This document shows positions 12,203 to 25,500 of a stretch of 64,000 nucleotides of DNA, in pieces. The DNA comes from Bolinopsis microptera. Lineage: Eukaryota > Ctenophora > Tentaculata > Lobata > Bolinopsidae. The stretch is taken from positions 17,657,419 through 17,721,418 of the forward strand of contig NC_087076.1 in NCBI RefSeq assembly GCF_026151205.1, read 5' to 3'. Position 1 is the first letter of the stretch, and the number at the start of each line of letters is the position of its first letter. The position numbers and the translations under genes are program-made. The notes below the pieces were generated by a model. The model was not told the origin of the DNA. It saw nothing but the letters and a program-made list of their open reading frames with translations, and searched no databases.

Positions 12203-13228
12203 ATGGAACAGATTATAAAGAATGCGGACACGTTCCTCCACGTACTAGAAGCAGCGCATTCCTCACGTGTTGCCTCCTGGCAGATTGCCAATCTTAACAA
12301 GTCTCTCTGTTGGGCTGATCACCACCAAAAGGTTTACCAATCTTACAGGGGGAGAGAGAAAATAAGGTGCGGTCTGGATATCGAGTTTAAAAAACTTGCC
12401 TACAGAAATTGCATACTCGTTAATGCTTTTGGGTTTGAGTTTATGAGAAACTGCAAAGATTTTCTGATCGGTGTTTTGAATAACAATTCTTCTCTCAGTC
12501 AAGAGCTTTCAAACTACGTGCCTCAGCCAGGAACTCAAATTAATACCACACAAATATTCAACTGTTTGATTAACATTAATAAGACGTTAAATCGAGATGA
12601 CAAATATGTGACCGACGTAATGGATGTAATATGTGATACAGTCAATGAGGCGGTCACATTCCAGCAGAACTGTCCGGTATTAACCACAGCACCACAACGA
12701 GCGATAGCCACTCTTTTAACCCGAGTCTACAACATCACCAAGACACACGAACTCTTTCTCAACTGTTTTGTCCACGGTAAAGCAACTGTGAGGCATTCTA
12801 TAGTTGAGTGGTTAGATAGGTTTGATTCTGATGTTTGGTCGGTGGCAGATGTAAAACTTTTGACAAAATGTTCAGCACTCCAGCCCGGATTTTGTAAGTT
12901 ACACATCCGGCACATTGTCAAACTCTTTAGTTTATCTCACGGCTATAAATCCCAACATTTGGACTTGCTATCCAATATAAATGAATCTTCCAGTAAAATG
13001 AACATACCCTGTAAAGATTTACAGAATCCAAAAGATCTAATTTTCAGTTCCACAACAGACATGAGCTCGCCCAACAAAGGAACGTTGGTTGATTTATCTA
13101 AACATTTGATTCTTCTTCATGCGACCCCCTGTTATCATATTGTTGAAGAGTTGCTTTTAACTTTATCTAAAAACCAAAACTATGGTATGTTGGCACAGAC
13201 TTATGTGGATTTTTTAACGAAAAAATGA
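12203..13228 (+). CDS. FANCF: Fanconi anaemia group F protein homologue
   Basis: Single-exon ORF of 341 residues (human FANCF is 374 residues and also intronless). The N-terminus aligns over its length with human FANCF: start MEQII…DTFLHVLEAAHSSRVASW, then LNKSLCWADHHQKVYQSY followed by KIRCGLDIEFKK, matching the human ..VSTWDPATVRRALQWARYLRHI..IRTALE pattern. The C-terminal helical-repeat region also corresponds (HSIVEWLDRFDSDVWSVADV then CSALQPGFCKLHIRHIVKLF). FANCF is the flexible adaptor of the Fanconi core complex, joining FANCC/FANCE and FANCG/FANCA to FANCM. It acts in interstrand cross-link repair. I recognise it by pattern and length; invertebrate FANCF is often missed because it diverges fast. 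The next gene begins about 275 bp downstream. Confidence 0.82.
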   Translation: MEQIIKNADTFLHVLEAAHSSRVASWQIANLNKSLCWADHHQKVYQSYRGREKIRCGLDIEFKKLAYRNCILVNAFGFEFMRNCKDFLIGVLNNNSSLSQELSNYVPQPGTQINTTQIFNCLININKTLNRDDKYVTDVMDVICDTVNEAVTFQQNCPVLTTAPQRAIATLLTRVYNITKTHELFLNCFVHGKATVRHSIVEWLDRFDSDVWSVADVKLLTKCSALQPGFCKLHIRHIVKLFSLSHGYKSQHLDLLSNINESSSKMNIPCKDLQNPKDLIFSSTTDMSSPNKGTLVDLSKHLILLHATPCYHIVEELLLTLSKNQNYGMLAQTYVDFLTKK

Positions 13229-13503
13229 TTTATATTTGGATAGTTTTGTATTAAACTGTATTCAATGTGATTTTTAAAATTTGTAATTTAATCATTAATA
13301 ATTGTAATCTAAATTGGACTCATTTTCTTGCACTGGGAAATCAAGTTTTTAAACATTATTCTTATCCAAAATGTTTCTTTGCAAATACATAACATTTGAT
13401 ATTCTGTTTCCAAACGAATTTTAATTTATCTTACAAATATTAATCATCGTCCAATCGTAAGATATGTCCTGAGTCTCCCAAAATTACTAATCTTGACCAC
13501 CAG

Positions 13504-16500
13504 TAGTTGATGAGCAGAGCTCCAAGTTGACCAATGATCATGTAACAACGGTCACACGTGGTATGGTGGACTTCATCGACTACGAACAGACGGAGCCACG
13601 GCAAAGAACCACTGCTGTTTCCTCTGGTAGGTGCACATTATAACACAGTACTACACATTTTCATTAAGCTATGTTTCATGCTGAGTTGAATTTACATAAT
13701 TTAATGGTGAGATATTGATTTATGTCGTTTAACAATTTATGTCGTTAAAGCGTACTTTGAGATCAAGTTGTCAAACGAGCTCTGAGCACAAGGTTCAATT
13801 TTGGCTGTAATATGATTTAGATATAAGATATAATTTGTGGTTAAAGTGTCTGATTATGATCCGAGCTAACTGTACAGAAACCCGGACCATGGCTGACGAA
13901 GGGTCCACATTTTACGTGATCAGTAATGATGGTATGTGGAGCGTGCTCATTACTTGATACTTATCTTGATACATATCTCACTGGATATATCTACATGATA
14001 CGTATCCAGTATCCAGATCTACAAATCTTACCTGCTTGATCACTGATCAGTCATGACAATAGATAATCTTGTTGGTTATAATAGTCGTTATATTCAACTG
14101 ATAACTTATTATAAGTTATCAGTTGATTACAATGACTCTATAACCATAAGTTGAACTTATAGCCAATGTAATTAGACTGTGCAAAACAGCTGACAAATTC
14201 TCTGCTTGCAGCCTCCAAATGAGGAGAAACTTTGAACGATTATGCACTTCGGGTCCTAAATAATAACAAGATTGCCTAGTGCTGAATAAGTAGCATGGGG
14301 AATGTGTGTTACTTAGCAAATGAACTGGTAGCTTGACATTGATGTATTCTCGTGTGAACCCACTGCCAATTATAGAGTTAATGGAATCATTGAGAACACT
14401 TGAAAACTCTACTCAATTATTTGATTAATCTTATTTGATTAGTGTTATCAGGAATGACAATAATTGTTTGTACAGTATTCAATTCAGAGTATAATGAAAT
14501 GATAACTGTTCTATTGCCTGTCTTTTAACAGAAGATGTAAAGATCAAACTTGACAATGATTGGTCGGTTATTGGCCATTCAAGTGTACATGATTATGAAG
14601 AGGATAGTAAGTAATAACCATAATATGTGTTGTAAAATGTAAGTTTATGTTGTATTGAAAGTGTCCCAAGTTTGCAAATTGTAACAATCCCGTTATATGT
14701 TTATATGTCAACAGTTAGTTCTGGGTATAAGCCTCTACATTGTGAAGAATTGTTTTAAAAACTGTTCAATGTATGGTGTAATGAGTTGTAGCTATTATAT
14801 AATAAGTTGTCAATGTACTTATATTATACCATTATAATATAATGTATTTTTTCCTAATTTGTTTTCTTGCCCCGTGTTTCCGCACAGTGACAGTGGCCCT
14901 TTTTCATAAGTGTAAAAACTTGTCTATACTGTACGGTGTACCCAATTTAAACATAATCATCGTCTGTGATGTCAAAATATTTAAAGCCTTTGATTTTCTC
15001 ACTAAAAATGATTTATATTTATATTATATACAATGGATCATTTAAATTGTAAAGCTGTGTGATACGAAGCCCGGTTTACCAATACAAACTACAGTGATAC
15101 CAGATACTACTTACTGAATACTGATATATATGACCACTATGTCATAAACTAGTGTCAGTTAATTTCAGTTTACACCAATAAATTAATTTGTTAATTAGCT
15201 AATTGCTGAGCAGGTATCACGTATGGACGGGAGACAGCGGTTCACAGGGCCCTGAATCAGAGGAAGAACGAGTTTACAAACCTTCAGCCCTGTCGTGTTC
15301 TCTGTGTCACGTGGAATGTTAACGGTCAACTTCCTACTGGTACGTACTGTGCTTTCAAATTAATTTCAAGTTCCTGTTTTGGGTACTTTGAATAATCTTT
15401 TACAAGAACCATTTCTGTTATATAGTACTGTGTAGACTTAGTGTAAATTATGGAAGAAAAATCATTTTATGGCCCATTGATTCCAAAATTTTGGGTTCTT
15501 GCCATGATTCCTCATTTTTGATGTTCACAAAAAGAAACTGTATTTGTAGATACCATTAAAAGTAATGATTAATGACTTTTAAAACAACAAGTATCGATAT
15601 GTAGCAGCTCATTCACGTAGAAGTGTTACTGTATTCCCCAACATGCTTAAGAGAATGACGTTAATGACATTAATATTGTGACTTTTAGTAGCGAGTTCAA
15701 TTATTTTTCCTGGCATTGGAATCCAAAGTCTCGGGACTTACGAGTTTTGAAGAATCATGTCAACCGCAATCAGCTGATGAAATAATGCTTATGAGTAGCT
15801 TGCCGATAAAGTTACCAATCAATATATTACATTGCTGAGAATGACAGTGTGTGGGTAGAGTAAACTAATCACGAAACGTGACGTCACGAAATGTGACGTC
15901 ACGTTACCTCGGGCGGGAGCTAATAGCAAGCTTCACTTGCATCTTCCTCACTTCTACAATCATCGCTTTGCATTTGTTATCAATTTGTAACCGAACTAGA
16001 AAACCGTCCAGCACGATATGAGAATGCATGTGTTGAAACTAACATCGTTAGTTTGCTTCGCTGTCGTCTGCCTTCAGCATAGTAATGTTGCTGCTGGAAG
16101 AATGGAGCCTAAAATGAGAGGAAAGCCTGAAAGGAAAGAAAAGAAACAAGACCTGGAGGCTGGAGCTGGAACTGATGGATGCTGACATTGAAGATCTGAA
16201 CTACGTGAGGAAGAGTACGGAAGACCCGGTCATCCAAGGCGAGATGCAGATCACTGATTACTTTGAGTTCCAGATCCCCGGTACCTCCTGTAAAGACAAA
16301 CGTGGAAAGTGCCAGCCAGTCAAGCCAAGCCAGACGTTTAAATCCCTCCTCTTGTTCGACAGCGAAGAGGGTGTTTGGGTTGAAGCCTCCGCCGAAGAGG
16401 AACAAAATGGAAACACCATCACACTGACCAAGCCCCTCATTGGATATGATCTTCTGAAGCCCAGCGGCTGCGGAAAAGAACAGTTCAAGACACAACCCTA

Positions 16501-19500
16501 CAGTGAAGGAAAATGGGGACATTTGAAGGAGGAGGAGGAGCGTGCCCAGTGCTACATGGTCTCTGTCAGCACTTCTGGTCAGTCGTTCTCTCAGATGTAT
16601 CCTGACAACTGTGCTGAAACAGAAGCTGCGATTTACAAAGATGAGAATGTTCAAGTGAATTATGCACCATACAAGGACTTCCAGATGTCTTCAAAAGTTC
16701 ACAACATACAAAAACGTAACACTCACTCCGCCGAAATCACTCAATTCACCAAAACCAAGATTGGCAATAATCGCAAATTCGTTTGTAAAGTTGATTACAC
16801 TCACTCAGGATACCCAACGGGCCTAGGCAACAACATCCCGGATGCAGATGTAAAAGTCTACTACAGACCTCCTAACAGTGCTTCTTGGGGAACTGTTCTT
16901 CTGGACTTGGACTGGAAAAATTTCTCCCCGGGAGGAAAAAACAAGTTCGAAAGTTGGGTGTCAAAGCAACACTTGAACAACCAGGGGGTTGGATGGAACA
17001 AGTGTTTCAAGTGTGAAGTTACCATCAATAATATGGTAGAGAGAGAATGTCTTGGAGGTCCAGGATGCACATCTTGCAACTAGGACTTTCGGGACAGCTT
17101 GAACGAACTACGGACTTGGACTTTCGGCTGGGAGATCGAGCATAGAACTGACATAAAACGGACTAGAAACATTGATTGTTTCGGCTCGATTTAGGATCAC
17201 AAACTTCTCCTTTGATTTAAACTATTTTGATTGTGATGTTCGAATAAATATTTTACGAAAAATATTCTGTGAGATCAATTTTAATCAGTAGTTAATTAAT
17301 ATTGAGAAAAAAATTAGAAAAAAAATGGAAAACAATTTACAAAAATAATTAAAAAATTAAGAGAACGATTGCTTTTTGTAGTCTTTAATTGAACCTTACC
17401 TAGCTTTTCGATAAAACGAAAAAAAGATTTCAATTCAATAGAATGAAATGATTACTTTTTATTTTTGTGTGAATTAGATCTTACTATATATACAGTCCGG
17501 GAAGAAAAATATATGATCTGAAAACAATGATATAGCATTTACATCCGTTTTGGAAGAATTTTAAAATGCAGGTAAAAATATATCGTATACTAGTGAATAT
17601 GAAAAAACCTTTTCTTTACTGATAATATTTTAATCCGACGCTTGATAACTTTTTAGATGTTCAATTCAGTATTACCAATTATCTTTTAAAATGTTTGTGT
17701 ATAGTATCTTCCTTAATTATTTTTGATTCAAAATTTCTTATTTGATCGTCTTTTTTTGTCTCAATAAAACTCCAGCAAATTTGAAAATTACAATGTCTAT
17801 TTTATCTCAAACCTTATAACAAATAAAATGTGGCTTCCAAAAACGAAAATATAAAGTAAATTTCGTATTAAGTACCGTTAAGAAATGTAGTAGTTGTACA
17901 GCAATACTAAGGTAATGGGATACCATTTTACCTTCACACAGACATCGAACGCTGTAAGAAGATGACGATCAGACCTCATTACCGTTAAGAAATGCCCAAT
18001 ATGTTCCTGATCCTGTATAATACCGATACAACAGTTTAAGGATGCAGTTTGCTGCTGTATATACTATAAATGCGTAATGCGTAAATACTACATAATGCTA
18101 ATGTAGTTTGGTATAAAAACTGAAAACTTCCAAAACGCAAAGTTTGCTGATATGTGAGAAGAGGATGCAATGACTATTGATTTCAGTTTCAGGTATTGAA
18201 TAAAATAAACCATAATAAATAAGAAAATGAGATAATGACACAAGTTAAAATGAGATAATGTCTATTGTTAAGTTATAACATCCCAATGCAATGATCTAAG
18301 AATTATTATGCAATAACCTAAACGGATCTAAATGGTTCGTGTATTGATGTTTTAGAACACCTCTAACCTCTGTAAATAGTAAAGAAACAACTTTCCAATA
18401 TGACCTAATTAATACTGCTGTAAAAGATAGTAACTACAAGTGGGGTGATGATGGAAGTCCTGACAGCGATGAACCAAGTTATTAACATCGCCCCCCCCCC
18501 CCCCCCCGCCCAAAGTACAATAAGTTAATCACTTATAATATAGATGTGGATTCTGGTGGCGAGGTGAATCATACTTGTTTTTACACGTGACAGTAATTCT
18601 AGGATTTGAATGACAAATGCTGGAAGCTGATTGGTTAGTTACTGTCACGTGTTAGTATCCAGTTCCTATAAACATGATGTTTTCTAAAACCTGTCCTTCT
18701 CCTCAGAGGACCTGACCACGCTGTTATCAGTAGACGAGCGTCCAGCGGATGTTATCTGTGTAGGCTACCAGGAGTTAGATCTCAGTCCTGAGACTTTACT
18801 TCTCCTCAATGATAGTAGTAAGGAACAGGTGAGTTAATGTTAGGATTCTGGTTTTTAAGTTTTCATTTTATGGCGTTATTCTTAGTTGGTAAGCGTTTTG
18901 TTTTTTGTACTTCAAATTGTATGGCGTATTTCTGGAGACACACATTGAACACACTAAGTTGTTATATACATAGTATTTACGATACTTACCTTGTTAGTTG
19001 TGAGGGTGCAAAATAACAATTTTGCACATTCCTTTATGCTACTCACCGTTAAAGTTTACAGTATAATCTTGAAACTAAGTGTTATTAGTCCAATAACACT
19101 TGGTTTCAATAACGAAGTCATTTAGAAAAGTATGTGTATTGTGGTATAAATTGTATTGTTCTATCATTAGCCACTGAGTGTTGAGGTTTGTTGTTCAGAG
19201 GTGACTGAAACCCTCATGCAATATCGAAATTTATTCTTAAAGAGCATCTTGATAAATCTATTAAATCAATCGCCGATAAACGTATGAATTTTAAAAACTT
19301 ACTGTACTTCAGATGTGGATGGAGAAGATGAAAGCTGGCTTACCAAAAGGAGTATCGTATAAGCTACTAAAACACATTAGATTAGTTGGAATTCTCCTAG
19401 TTGTATACGTTAGAGAATCAATCATGTCCCGGGTATCAGACGTCTCCACTGGGTCGGTCAGCACTGGCATCTTGGGGATGTTAGGTGAGGAAGTTAGCCC

Positions 19501-22500
19501 AACAAAAACTTTTATTGGGCATTTGAAATGTTTAAAATTAGGGTCACGTTGAGCTACATTGTTATTAACAATAATAAGACAGTCAAATTTGAACGATTTT
19601 CATTAAAATTATCTCTACGTAAATAATCTCATAAAATAGAAATCCGTCTAGCTAATTCCGAACAAACTTAATACAGGAAATAAAGGCGGAGTGTCGATAA
19701 AGTTAAACATAGACATGACTTCAATAGCGATAGTTAATTCTCATCTGGCAGCACATCAAGAAATGGTAGAGAGAAGGAATCAGGACTACAGAGACATTTT
19801 TACTAAGATGAGGTTGGTAATCAATTTCAGTCTTATTCTTTATTAAGAAAATACTTTGTTAACTGACTTGATTTACATTAATTAGAGTGGGGAAAACTGG
19901 ACCTTCATCATAATTTCAGATTCGATAATGACGAAGCGAATACATTGAAGAATTCAGACATAGTCGTTTGGGTTGGAGATCTAAATTATCGTGTCTCGGA
20001 AGATGAAATATCCGGAGAGGAGATAAGAAAATTTGCCGAAAAGTGGGAAATTGGGCAACTTTTAAGGTTTGCTGTTCAGTACCATCGAATGCGCGTAATG
20101 GGGCAGGATTTTCGTAATTTAACGTTGGACGCGGGAACATTTTATTGAATCCTGTTCACGTACGTATCTTTTGTAGAACATGTAGATCACACGGATTACC
20201 TGACTAGACTAACCAAAACACGATTTTATTAGATGTAACATTCATTATCATAGTAATCGTATTAATTGCAGTATACTATGCATTAACCACTGTGACTAGT
20301 CATGTATTTCGCAGGTTTGATCAACTCAGAGAACAGAGAAATAAACATTTAGTATTCGAGGAATTTGTGGAGGACACCATAAACTTCATGCCAACCTATA
20401 AATATAATCCTGGTAATTAATCTACGAAGCTTGACAAGTTCTAGTCGGTAAATACTCTCACAGCGGATGATTTATCCATTAAAAACGGTTACTTTTAAGT
20501 AGTCTCATAGTTTAGAATTTCCAAGATGTCAGTCGAAAGCTTGATGAACTTGTTTCCGCTAGGTACGGATAAATTTGATACCAGTGAAAAGTGCCGGACC
20601 CCAGCGTGGTGCGATAGAATCCTGTGGAAGAGTAACACCATGTTGAAGTGTGAAGATTACAGAAGTCACCCGATACACAAGCTCAGTGATCACAAACCGG
20701 TATGTTACTATATTGCCTACGTTAATAGTTTCCTTTTGTGTATTGTGAGTGTAGTTATAGCTTGTAAACATGTGGTCATGTGTGGGTTTGTCACGGGTTA
20801 AAGCCTTTGTGATTTATAAGTTAATCTGAAAAATGAACATTTCTCTGTCAAAATAGCTTCTGCTGTCCTGCAGTAGTAAATATATTGCAAAAAGGGACAC
20901 TTTGAGGGATCAACAATTTTGAAAGTAGAATATTTCCCATCTTCTGTCCTCTCATAGTGGTCAAGTTGGTTAAAAAGAGTTTAGTTTTTGTTGCTTCAAA
21001 TAATAGTCACAAATTTCAAATGAATCAAGTGGTAAAAAGTAAAAAGTAACCCCCATCAGCCATCTTAGAAATAATATTGTTTCTTTGAAAACTGCATTTA
21101 TTTAGCTACCAGATAATTTGAGTGATACATCACATCAGAATGTGGTTCGAGTTTCTTGATCAAGTCCAGGATAAAAGGGTACTGGGGGGGGCCAATGGCA
21201 TAAATGGAGAAAATGGAGAATTACTCATGGGTTTTTCCATTTTCTCCATAGAAATAGTCTCCATTTTATGCCATTTTATGCCATGGAAAACCTGAAAAAT
21301 TTAGAATTTCGAGAAAAATTATTTTAAAAAAAGATATTTTCGGCCAATAATGAACAGAGTATCATGAAACATGGAGAAAAGTGGTTTTCAGAAAAACTTT
21401 GAAAAATGTTGACTTAGAAAATGTTCGGTCCGAGTCATTTACGAAACGTACCTCCCGTATCGAGAGCTCCCGATTCCGAGCTCGTGTTGCAAAGGGGAGG
21501 CCTGCCTTCCGAGATCGCATTACCTCGAGTCCAAAATTGTGTATCGAGGGGAAGGTGTGGACTTCAAAAAACCGAAAAAATATTTTCGGCCAATAATGAA
21601 CAGAGTATCATGAAACATGGAGAAAAGTGGTTTTCAGAAAAACTTTGAAAAATGTTGACTTAGAAAATGTTCGGTCCGAGTCATTTTCGATACGTACCTC
21701 CCGTATCGAGAGCTCCCGATTCCGAGCTCGTGTTGCAAAGGGGAGGCCTGCCTTCCGAGATCGCATTACTTCGAGTCCAAAATTGTGTATCGAGGGGAAG
21801 GTGTTGACTTCGAAAAAATCGAAAAAATATTTTCGGCAAATAATGAACAGAGTAGCATGAAAAGTGGAGAAAAGCGGTTTTCAGAAAAAATTTGAAAAAT
21901 TTTGACCGAAAAAATATTTTCGGCTTATAATGAACAAGGTAGCATGAAACGTGGAGAAAAGTGTTTTTCAGAAAAACTTTGAAAAATTTTGACTTAGAAA
22001 ATTACCCCTCGCTCGGTACACAATTTTGGACTCGAGGCTTCCCCCTGGTAATGCGATCTCGGAAGGCAGGCCTCCCCTTTGCAACACGAGCTCGGAATCG
22101 GGAGCTCTCGATACGAGAGGTACGTATCGAGAATAACTCGGGCCGAAAATTTTCTAAGTCAAAATTTTTCAAAGTTTTTCTAAAAACCACTTTTCTCCAC
22201 GTTTCATGCTACCCTCTTCATTTAATTATAAGCCGAAAATATTTTTTTGGTTTTTCGGTTTATCGAAGTCTGCACCTACCCCTCGATACACAAATTTGGA
22301 CTCGAGGCTTCCCCCTGGTAATGCGATCTCGGAAGGCAGGGCTCCCCTTTGCAGTGCGAGCTTGTTTCGACTGTCGAGGATGTAGGTCTCACTTCTCAGT
22401 GCCTATTACTCTCCCCTATTACTCACTCCTGCTGTAGCCTGTAGAAATAACTTTACACTAGGCTTGAGTAATTATGAGTTTGCCTGAAGTGTGCCTCTAC

Positions 22501-25500
22501 TAACCTAGTATAAGCATCTAGTAGCCTACTATGAGCTTTCATAAGCTTGTTACGCCCCTAGTAAGCGTAAATAAACATGTAAGGATGTCCAATTTAGGTG
22601 TTAAATGGTATTAAAGATGAAATTTCGAAGACAAAATTCATGGCATAAAATGGAGAAAATGGAGAATTACTCATGGGTTTTTCCATTTTCTCCATAGAAA
22701 AAGTCTCCATTTTATGCCATTTTATGCCATTTTATGCCATTGGCCCCCCCCCCCCCAGGGTACTCGTCCAATAACAGACCCTCCTCTGGGACTATCAGTA
22801 TTGCACATCTGACTCTTGCTCGAGATGCCATCAGATAGAGTCTCATCAGGTCATACTCCCTTTTTCCCGACAACGTCTACACCCATCACAGCAACGATAG
22901 CAGGCCATTCAGCTGAGAAGCTACTGAAGCAGTGACATAGAACTGTTGTATGTTTGCGTCCTTTGCTGATCACATCTTTTAGAATATCCTTGGTGGTGTC
23001 ACTAATCCTATCAAAAACTATACCAACAGTTGTAACTTCCGAGTCATCGTGTAATTTGTATAATTCATAAGTAAAAACATTGTCGATTAATTCAATGGAA
23101 TAGTCCTTGAAAATATGTACAGAAATTATTGGACCATGTATAAAGTGGCCCGGATATTGTTCTGGTAAGCAAATCTTAACGTTATCTGAGCCATCTGAAA
23201 CTAGTTTGATGTACTCAGTTCTAACAATCGATAAACAAGTCGATAAATCATGCGTGTTTCTCAAATTTTTAGATAAAGTCACACGCTGTTTGACTGGAAC
23301 GTTTTCTAAAATAAAACTGTTAAATTTTGTAATGGTGAAATTTCTAAGTCTTGTTTTATTAAAAAGGCTACGTTGAGCCGTATCACATCCTATCCAGACA
23401 GTTTTTGAGCTTGATATCGTTATCAGTGATTGAAGAAGTTTCTTAGATAATCTAACGAAACCATGTATGTCATCTACAATGACATTGCAGTCGGTGAGTT
23501 TACCGATTATTTCTGGGAATCGAGCTAAAGTGTTTATTGTGCGCTTTATCTCGACTATAACCACCCTTTTTTTCAGTAAGTGATATATCGCCCGCTATTT
23601 TTGTAGGTCCTGAACTTCCGTAATCCCTGTATCCACCTAGAGATATGAGGTCATAATCCAAGCCTGCTTTTTTGCATGTACATTCATAAATTGTAGAGTA
23701 ATTTACGTTACTTCCAGTGATTTTGAATACTACAACTTTTTCCTTGTTTATTGTTGCCTGTAGTATCATTTTTCCTGACAGTATTACAGTTTTCCCGGAT
23801 CCTGCCGGCCCATTAATCCACATCAGGTTTTCATTTGAACTGAGTATTTCTATCTGTTGTGGGGTCAAGTATTTTACTCCAATGTACTTTGCTATCACGT
23901 CAGGTGCTTTTTCCACGCCAGGGTTGCAGCTCATTTTATCTTTTGACTTCCCAACTTTTTGTTCCAAAGTGATAAGACCCTCCCTCAACTGTTTGTCTAT
24001 AATCCTCACAGTCTTTGCTAAGCTGAACCTACTGTATTCTGGTTCTTTCACCTCCGTACATGATATAGCTAACAAAATGTGCTTCACTCTTTCTAAATCA
24101 GTATCCGAGTTGGCTCCACCTTGGAATCTCTCTCCCTCGTATCTTGATGTTACCTTCTGAGTCACATTCACATCCCACCATTTAGAAAAGTCACCTAGAT
24201 GTTCATCAAATATGATAGATACCTTTACAGTTTCTGCGGCTTCAAATTGGTTTGACTGTAGACTGGGAAAAGCTGTATAAAGGAAAACATCAATTCTATT
24301 ATTCATAGCGTGAATAAGTTCTTTGACTCTGTCCCTCTGCTTTATCGATTTGTAAAATGATTGGACGGGGTCGTCTTCTAGTTCAAGTTTCGAATTTTTA
24401 ACTTCAATGACGACGAAATAATTTGATCCAACAACCAAAAAGTCGCACTCTTCGAAGTTTTTGGGTTTTGCGCCCTTGCAATTTTGACAAGTCTTTCTGT
24501 CATGGTTCCTATCGCAAATCCGATATTGGTGATGTGTGAACTTGAACCTGTGAAGGACAATAAAACGCTCGTTAACCTTCTCAAGAGCTCTGTAGACTCT
24601 GACTTCAGCCTCGTAGTTCTCTCGCTGACGGATGTTCCTCTGAATCAGACCTGTACAGCGCTCACAATTCTTCTTGTCGTGACAGTCATCGCAGGTCCTT
24701 GAAGAGTTTTGTTCATCTTCTCTTGGGTAACAGTCTATATACGTCTGTTGAGGGGCTGGTGGTGACATTATCGGGCGTTTCTCTTCTGTTTCGCAATAGT
24801 TTGACATGATTTCTTTACCTTTCTGCTCGTAGTCAGCTAGCTTGGTCAGTTTCTCTGTTATTTAAAAATGTATAGTTCAAGGGGGCTATATTTATGAGTC
24901 GCATTTGAACTTGATTTCTCTTGGAGAATTTCTCTTTAGACTCTTAACTTGCGAACAAATTGAAGCAGCAAACTTTAGGCTAAAAAAACTAAAGGCAATA
25001 AAGTTTCTAGCCTAAAGTTTGCTGCTTCAATTTGTTCGCAAGTTAAGAGTCTAAAGAGAAATTCTCCAAGAGAAATCAAAAAAATTAAAAATGTATGTTA
25101 ATCATTTGTGGTCGAGTACAGAATTAGAAACCATCATTACATGTAATGTGCAGATTTCTAATATATAGCCAAGTTTTGACAAAACTCAATTGGAAACTAT
25201 TTCCTAACTTTGCATATATAACGTTAAACGGTAATACCTTTTATCCACATGACTGTAGGAGAGCATGTGTCAGAGTTTATAAGTTCTGCCTTCCTCTCCC
25301 TCGTACTATAATGTAACGTGTAGTATCTGCCATCAAATAAATTAACGTGAAGAATTGTTCCATTTTCATCAAGCTTCCAACGACCTTGTTTCTTTTTCCC
25401 TTTGTTGAACTTGACGGACCCGTCTGCAAGGAACTCAGTTATGGTCTCCTTGTTCACTGCATCTTCAGCCCAATACCACTCACTCCCAGCCAATTCAGGA

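Noticed and set aside
16109-16654. 181-codon minus-strand ORF
   Set aside because: Lies opposite the coding-like 16175-17083 ORF; no domain, no splice sites.
18356-18485. Possible terminal exon (…SPDSDEPSY stop) before the poly-C tract
   Set aside because: Good acceptor-like site and coding look, but its phase does not fit the flanking OCRL exon and no partner exon was found.
21184-22756. Element considered as an intron of the helicase gene
   Set aside because: The only GT…AG pair at the borders would drop one base and shift the frame; the direct 8-bp duplication explains it better.
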